From NCBI GenBank assembly GCA_024642605.1, contig JAHEAT010000078.1, positions 1-27,916 of the forward strand: a DNA stretch of 27,916 nucleotides, given 5' to 3'. Shown one piece after another: positions 24,962 through 27,916 of the stretch (position 1 is its first letter; each line of letters opens with the position of its first letter). This DNA comes from Microbacteriaceae bacterium. Lineage in GTDB: Bacteria; Actinomycetota; Actinomycetes; Actinomycetales; Microbacteriaceae. Both the position numbers and the translations under genes were made by a program. The notes under the pieces were generated by a model. The model saw nothing but the letters and a program-made list of their open reading frames with translations, searched no databases and was not told the DNA's origin.

Positions 24962-24991
24962 CTGATAAGCCAACCCGCAGACCACGGCGAA

Positions 24992-24997
24992 TAGACT
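24992..24997 (+). promoter_or_regulatory. Putative -10 box for a leaderless murI operon mRNA
   Basis: TAGACT ends seven bases before GTG 25005. The sequence TAGACTTGAG here mirrors TAGGCTTGAG of the divergent pncB promoter. Confidence 0.45.
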
Positions 24998-25004
24998 TGA
25001 GCCC

Positions 25005-25808
25005 GTGAATGACGCGCCAATTGGAATCTTCGACTCGGGAGTGGGTGGCCTTACCGTAGCCCGAGCCATCATCGATCAGTTGCCTGGCGAAAGCATCACC
25101 TACGTGGGAGATACCGCCAACTCACCTTACGGTCCCAAGAGCATTCCCGAGGTTCGAGAACTCGCGCTAGCGGTCATGGACAAACTCGTTGACGAAGGCG
25201 TGAAGCTTCTAGTTATTGCCTGCAACTCGGCATCGGCAGCCGTGCTGCGCGACGCTCGCGAACGATACACCGTTGGTCGAGGCATCCCTGTGGTCGAAGT
25301 GATTCAACCGGCGGTGCGACGCGCCGTGGCCTCAACCCGCAATCACAAGATCGGTGTTATCGGTACCAACGCCACAGTCACCTCGCGCGCCTACGACGAT
25401 GCGTTCGCTGCTGCTGTGAACCTCGAAATCGTGAGCCAGCCCTGCCCTAAATTTGTTGAATTCGTAGAACGGGGTGTTACTTCCGGACCAGCCATCATGG
25501 CTGCGGCCGAGGAATATCTCGAACCCTTGAAGAGCGCTGGTGTCGACACTCTGGTGCTCGGATGCACGCACTATCCGTTACTCACCGGCGTAATCTCGTA
25601 CGTCATGGGAGACTCTGTCACCCTTGTTTCTTCTGCCGAAGAAACCGCCAAAGACGTTTACCGAACGCTGGTTGCCCACAACCTCGAGCACAGCCCGAAC
25701 AGCGCCCCGGTTTACCGATTCCGCGCCACCGGCGACGCCGCTGCCTTTGAAAAGATGGCACGCAGATTTCTTGGCCCCGAGGTGGGCACCGTAGAAAAAC
25801 TTGCTTAG
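25005..25808 (+). CDS. murI: Glutamate racemase
   Basis: Interconverts L- and D-glutamate, supplying D-Glu for the peptidoglycan stem peptide; cofactor-independent and cytoplasmic. The 267-residue protein has the catalytic set: FDSGVGG with Asp10 and Ser11, VIACNSASA with Cys73, and LGCTHYPLL with Cys187. The two cysteines are the acid/base pair that moves the alpha proton. The start is GTG 25005 with no Shine-Dalgarno sequence, fitting a leaderless message from the TAGACT box. rph follows ten bases after its stop and rdgB after that, a gene order common in Actinobacteria, so the three are probably co-transcribed. Confidence 0.96.
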   Translation: MNDAPIGIFDSGVGGLTVARAIIDQLPGESITYVGDTANSPYGPKSIPEVRELALAVMDKLVDEGVKLLVIACNSASAAVLRDARERYTVGRGIPVVEVIQPAVRRAVASTRNHKIGVIGTNATVTSRAYDDAFAAAVNLEIVSQPCPKFVEFVERGVTSGPAIMAAAEEYLEPLKSAGVDTLVLGCTHYPLLTGVISYVMGDSVTLVSSAEETAKDVYRTLVAHNLEHSPNSAPVYRFRATGDAAAFEKMARRFLGPEVGTVEKLA

Positions 25809-25818
25809 AAAGGCAAAC

Positions 25819-26544
25819 ATGGCACGCATTGACGGTCGAGCAAACGACGACCTTCGCGAGGTTCGTATCGAGCGCAACTGGAGCGAACACCCCGAAGGCT
25901 CGGTTTTGGTGCACTTTGGCCGCACACGCGTTTTGTGCACGGCGTCATTCACTCCGGGTGTTCCTCGCTGGAAAGTTGGCAAGGGTGAAGGCTGGGTTAC
26001 GGCCGAGTACGCGATGCTTCCCCGTGCCACTCACGACCGCAGCGACCGCGAGTCGATTAAAGGCAAGGTGGGCGGCCGCACTCACGAGATTTCACGATTA
26101 ATCGGCCGCAGCTTGCGCGCGATTGTTGATGTAAAGGCTCTCGGTGAAAACACCATCGTTATCGACTGTGACGTTCTTCAGGCCGATGGCGGAACCCGCA
26201 CCGCCGCGATCACGGGAGCCTATGTTGCACTAGCCGACGCTATTGCCTGGGCGAAGTCGAAAAAGCACGTTGCTGCAACAGCGCAGGTTTTGAAAGACTC
26301 GGTGGCCGCCATTTCGGTGGGCATCATCGATGGCGAACCGATGCTCGACCTGGCTTACACCGAGGATGTTCGCGCCGAAACCGACATGAACGTTGTAGTC
26401 ACCGGCAAGGGAAAGTTTGTTGAGGTTCAGGGCACCGCCGAGGGTGAAGCTTTCGACCGAGACGAGCTGAACGCGCTTCTCGATCTCGCACTCAAGGGCA
26501 CCGGTGACCTAACCAGATTGCAAACCCAAGCCCTCGGCGAGTAG
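25819..26544 (+). CDS. rph: Ribonuclease PH
   Basis: A phosphorolytic 3'-5' exoribonuclease that trims tRNA precursors and other RNAs, normally a hexameric ring in the cytoplasm. The ATG at 25819 has GAAAGG five bases upstream and is chosen over an in-frame TTG at 25801 inside murI. This gives 241 residues, the normal length. Typical segments: [13 protein letters not shown] at the start, an arginine-rich RNA-facing part [16 protein letters not shown] near 85-105, and the phosphate/metal site [15 protein letters not shown] near 118-132. rdgB starts two bases after the stop. Confidence 0.96.
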   Translation: MARIDGRANDDLREVRIERNWSEHPEGSVLVHFGRTRVLCTASFTPGVPRWKVGKGEGWVTAEYAMLPRATHDRSDRESIKGKVGGRTHEISRLIGRSLRAIVDVKALGENTIVIDCDVLQADGGTRTAAITGAYVALADAIAWAKSKKHVAATAQVLKDSVAAISVGIIDGEPMLDLAYTEDVRAETDMNVVVTGKGKFVEVQGTAEGEAFDRDELNALLDLALKGTGDLTRLQTQALGE

Positions 26545-26546
26545 TC

Positions 26547-27125
26547 ATGAAGGTCGTTCTAGCCAGCCACAACCAAGGAAAACTCGCCGAGTTGAGAGCT
26601 ATCTTGCAACCTGCAGTAGCTGGCCTCGAACTAGTTTCTTACGATGGCCCGGAGCCGGTTGAAGATGGCGCGAGTTTCGTCGAGAACGCGCTGATTAAGG
26701 CTCGAGCGGCGTTCGCGCACACGGGGTTGCCGAGCATCGCCGACGACTCTGGTGTAGCGGTAGAAATTCTGGGCGGTTCGCCCGGCATTTTCACCGCCAT
26801 TTGGTCGGGCACCCGCGACAACTCAGCCAACCGTCGGTTGCTGTTAGCTCAACTGGCTGACATCCCAGACGCTCACCGCTCGGCAGCGTTTGTGTGCACC
26901 ATTGCGCTGGTCACACAAGGCGGTGAAGTTACTTTTACCGGCAATTGGCCCGGAGCCATCGCTCGAGAAGAACGAGGAACCAATGGCCACGGTTACGATC
27001 CGATTTTTGTTCCAGAAGGTTTTACGCAGACGGCAGCCGAACTTGAGCCTGAAATAAAGAACGCGCTCAGCCATCGTGCTGCTGCGCTTTCAACGCTGAT
27101 TGCGTATCTAAACGCCAACGCCTGA
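26547..27125 (+). CDS. rdgB: RdgB/HAM1-family dITP/XTP pyrophosphatase
   Basis: Hydrolyses non-canonical purine nucleotides (dITP, ITP, XTP) to monophosphates, keeping them out of DNA and RNA. The 192-residue protein has the family landmarks: ASHNQGK (6-12), SFVENALIKA (43-52), ADDSG with Asp66 and Asp67, GHGYDPIF, and SHRAAA near the end. The usual SAR(Y/W) segment reads TAIWSG (83-88), with Ile in place of the Arg, a possible change in substrate contact. It lies two bases after rph, and its stop is one base from the stop of the convergent dedA gene. Confidence 0.94.
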   Translation: MKVVLASHNQGKLAELRAILQPAVAGLELVSYDGPEPVEDGASFVENALIKARAAFAHTGLPSIADDSGVAVEILGGSPGIFTAIWSGTRDNSANRRLLLAQLADIPDAHRSAAFVCTIALVTQGGEVTFTGNWPGAIAREERGTNGHGYDPIFVPEGFTQTAAELEPEIKNALSHRAAALSTLIAYLNANA

Positions 27126-27126
27126 G

Positions 27127-27756
27127 TTATTTTTCGTCGCGCTTTTCGCGTCGCGCTTTGATGATTTCGGTGAGAATCGGAATGAACGACAGCACGATGA
27201 ACGCCAGGGTTACCCATTCCACGTGATCTTGGACAAAGCCAAAACCGCCTAGAAAGTATCCCAGTAGGGTTACGCCGGCACCCCAGCCGACTACGCCAAT
27301 TACGTTGAACTTTAGAAAACGTTTGTACTCCATTTGACCCACGCCGGCAGCCACCGGAATGAAAGTGCGCATCACCGGTACGAAATGCGCGAGGATTACC
27401 GCCTTGACGCCGTACTTCTCGAAGAAGCCGTGTGCGGCGTCGACATTCTTCTTAGAGAAGAAGCGTGAATCGGGACGGTTGAATACCGCCGGCCCCAGTC
27501 GGCGACCAATCCAGTAACCCGTTTGATCACCGAGCCAAGCCGAGCTGGCAATCAGAACACAGGCCAACCAAAGTGGCATCGGAGCCTGAGGCGATGCCAA
27601 GAAGACACCGATCACGAATAGCAGCGAGTCACCCGGCAGAAAGAACCCAGCCAGTAAACCGGTTTCGATAAACACAATCGCGCAGGCGATGAAAACCGCA
27701 AGGTTTGAGTAGGTCGCGATGAGCGTGTGAGGGTCTAGCCAAGAGATTCCGAACAT
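27127..27756 (-). CDS. DedA family membrane protein
   Basis: A 209-residue integral membrane protein of the DedA/VTT (SNARE-associated) family. Members are linked to envelope integrity, and some act as undecaprenyl-phosphate or phospholipid translocases. Key family signatures: ETGLLAGFFLPGDSLL with Glu31 and Asp43 in the first re-entrant region, a hydrophobic pair of segments around 55-85, FVPVMRTFIPVAAG with the conserved arginine, and terminal membrane helices followed by a basic tail (KARREKRDEK). The ATG at 27754-27756 has no room for a ribosome-binding site, because the 3' end of tRNA-Arg lies only one base upstream; the two must share a promoter. A leaderless mRNA made by tRNA processing is plausible. 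Confidence 0.92.
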   Translation of the reverse strand: MFGISWLDPHTLIATYSNLAVFIACAIVFIETGLLAGFFLPGDSLLFVIGVFLASPQAPMPLWLACVLIASSAWLGDQTGYWIGRRLGPAVFNRPDSRFFSKKNVDAAHGFFEKYGVKAVILAHFVPVMRTFIPVAAGVGQMEYKRFLKFNVIGVVGWGAGVTLLGYFLGGFGFVQDHVEWVTLAFIVLSFIPILTEIIKARREKRDEK

Positions 27757-27757
27757 G

Positions 27758-27829
27758 CGCCCCTAGCAGGATTCGAACCTGCGCTTTCGCCTCCGGAGAG
27801 CGACGCTCTATCCCCTGAGCTATAGGGGC
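27758..27829 (-). tRNA. tRNA-Arg (CCG), CCA not encoded
   Basis: A 72-nt cloverleaf on the minus strand with acceptor GCCCCTA pairing TAGGGGC, D arm GCTC/GAGC, anticodon loop CTCCGGA with anticodon CCG (27794-27796), 4-base variable loop AAGC and T arm GCAGG-TTCGAAT-CCTGC. The discriminator base is G (27758). CCA is absent from the DNA and must be added by CCA transferase, unlike the initiator tRNA in this window. It reads codon CGG. The dedA start codon follows one base later. Confidence 0.96.
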
Positions 27830-27841
27830 CAGGGTACCCTC

Positions 27842-27868
27842 AGCCTATCAGCGAGCGTGCTCTAGGCT
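27842..27868. promoter_or_regulatory. Putative overlapping divergent promoters (tRNA-Arg and a rightward gene)
   Basis: TAGGCT on the minus strand (27842-27847), with TTAGCC (27865-27870) 17 bases upstream, would serve tRNA-Arg. TAGGCT on the plus strand (27863-27868) would start a rightward transcript near 27875. The two -10 boxes form an inverted repeat, and each sits in the -35 zone of the other. Motif-level evidence. Confidence 0.4.
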
Positions 27869-27899
27869 AAGTGCGGAAGTGTTGAGTTAGGAATGAAAC

Positions 27900-27916
27900 G
27901 TGGCGCTGCGACTGGT
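27900..27916 (+). CDS. Possible start of a rightward gene, cut by the window end
   Basis: AGGA at 27889-27892 is seven bases before GTG 27900, which would begin M-A-L-R-L before the window ends. The ATG at 27893 directly abuts the AGGA and is less likely. Five codons are too few to name a product, and it may not be a gene. Confidence 0.3.

Noticed and set aside
25005..25020. Longer pncB start at 25020 overlapping murI
   Set aside because: The extra 24 residues do not resemble the family N-terminus, and the TAGGCT box at 24956-24961 fits the GTG at 24948.

Overview
The window is a gene-dense, moderately high-GC stretch of an actinobacterial chromosome. It most likely comes from a small-genome member of the Microbacteriaceae, such as the freshwater Luna-type lineages; this placement is inferred from protein flavour and gene order, not from a marker-gene phylogeny. 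The backbone helicase - MiaE-like ferritin - adnA - adnB - nudC - uvrD2 - E1-like protein - zincin-like protein - PDZ/S16 protease - UPF0182 follows the order I recall for the Rv3211-Rv3193c region of Mycobacterium tuberculosis. Some mycobacterial neighbours are absent here: the potassium-channel gene, mycoredoxin, whiB7 and moeB1. I see no insertion sequence, integrase, prophage or CRISPR array. No stretch longer than about 170 bases lacks a gene.

Region 1 (1-2386): a DEAD-box RNA helicase on the minus strand, cut by the window edge, is divergent from a MiaE_2-type ferritin-like protein. A small three-helix membrane protein follows. Region 2 (2510-12946) is a DNA-repair block. adnA and adnB encode a helicase-nuclease for double-strand-break resection. 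A degenerate aminoglycoside-phosphotransferase-like gene lies convergent to adnB. nudC (NADH/NAD-cap pyrophosphatase) is followed two bases later by a short uvrD2. Region 3 (12943-19518) is a widely conserved but poorly understood actinobacterial module: an E1/ThiF-like protein and a zincin-family protein in one minus-strand unit, divergent from a membrane-anchored PDZ/Lon-like protease and the large UPF0182 membrane protein.

Region 4 (19530-23609): a strong terminator, an initiator tRNA-fMet gene with encoded CCA, a second strong terminator, a secreted PKD-like protein, an HtrA/PepD-type serine protease with a suggestive operator region, an ACT-fused malic enzyme, and a translationally coupled DUF3039 protein. 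Region 5 (23647-27916): nicotinate phosphoribosyltransferase (NAD salvage) is head to head with an operon of murI (D-glutamate for peptidoglycan), rph (tRNA 3' trimming) and rdgB (house-cleaning nucleotide pyrophosphatase). A DedA membrane protein follows, whose start codon lies one base after the 3' end of a tRNA-Arg(CCG) gene. The final bases hold the tRNA promoter and probably the start of a divergent gene.

Several genes show a TAnnnT box 6-7 bases before the start codon with no ribosome-binding site. This is the arrangement expected of leaderless mRNAs, which are common in Actinobacteria. The most interesting items are several family members with eroded catalytic motifs (the APH-like, E1-like and zincin-like proteins), a UvrD2 without its C-terminal domains, a Cys-to-Asp variant of a possible Fe-S motif in AdnA, the tRNA-Arg/dedA junction, and the repeat cluster upstream of htrA.
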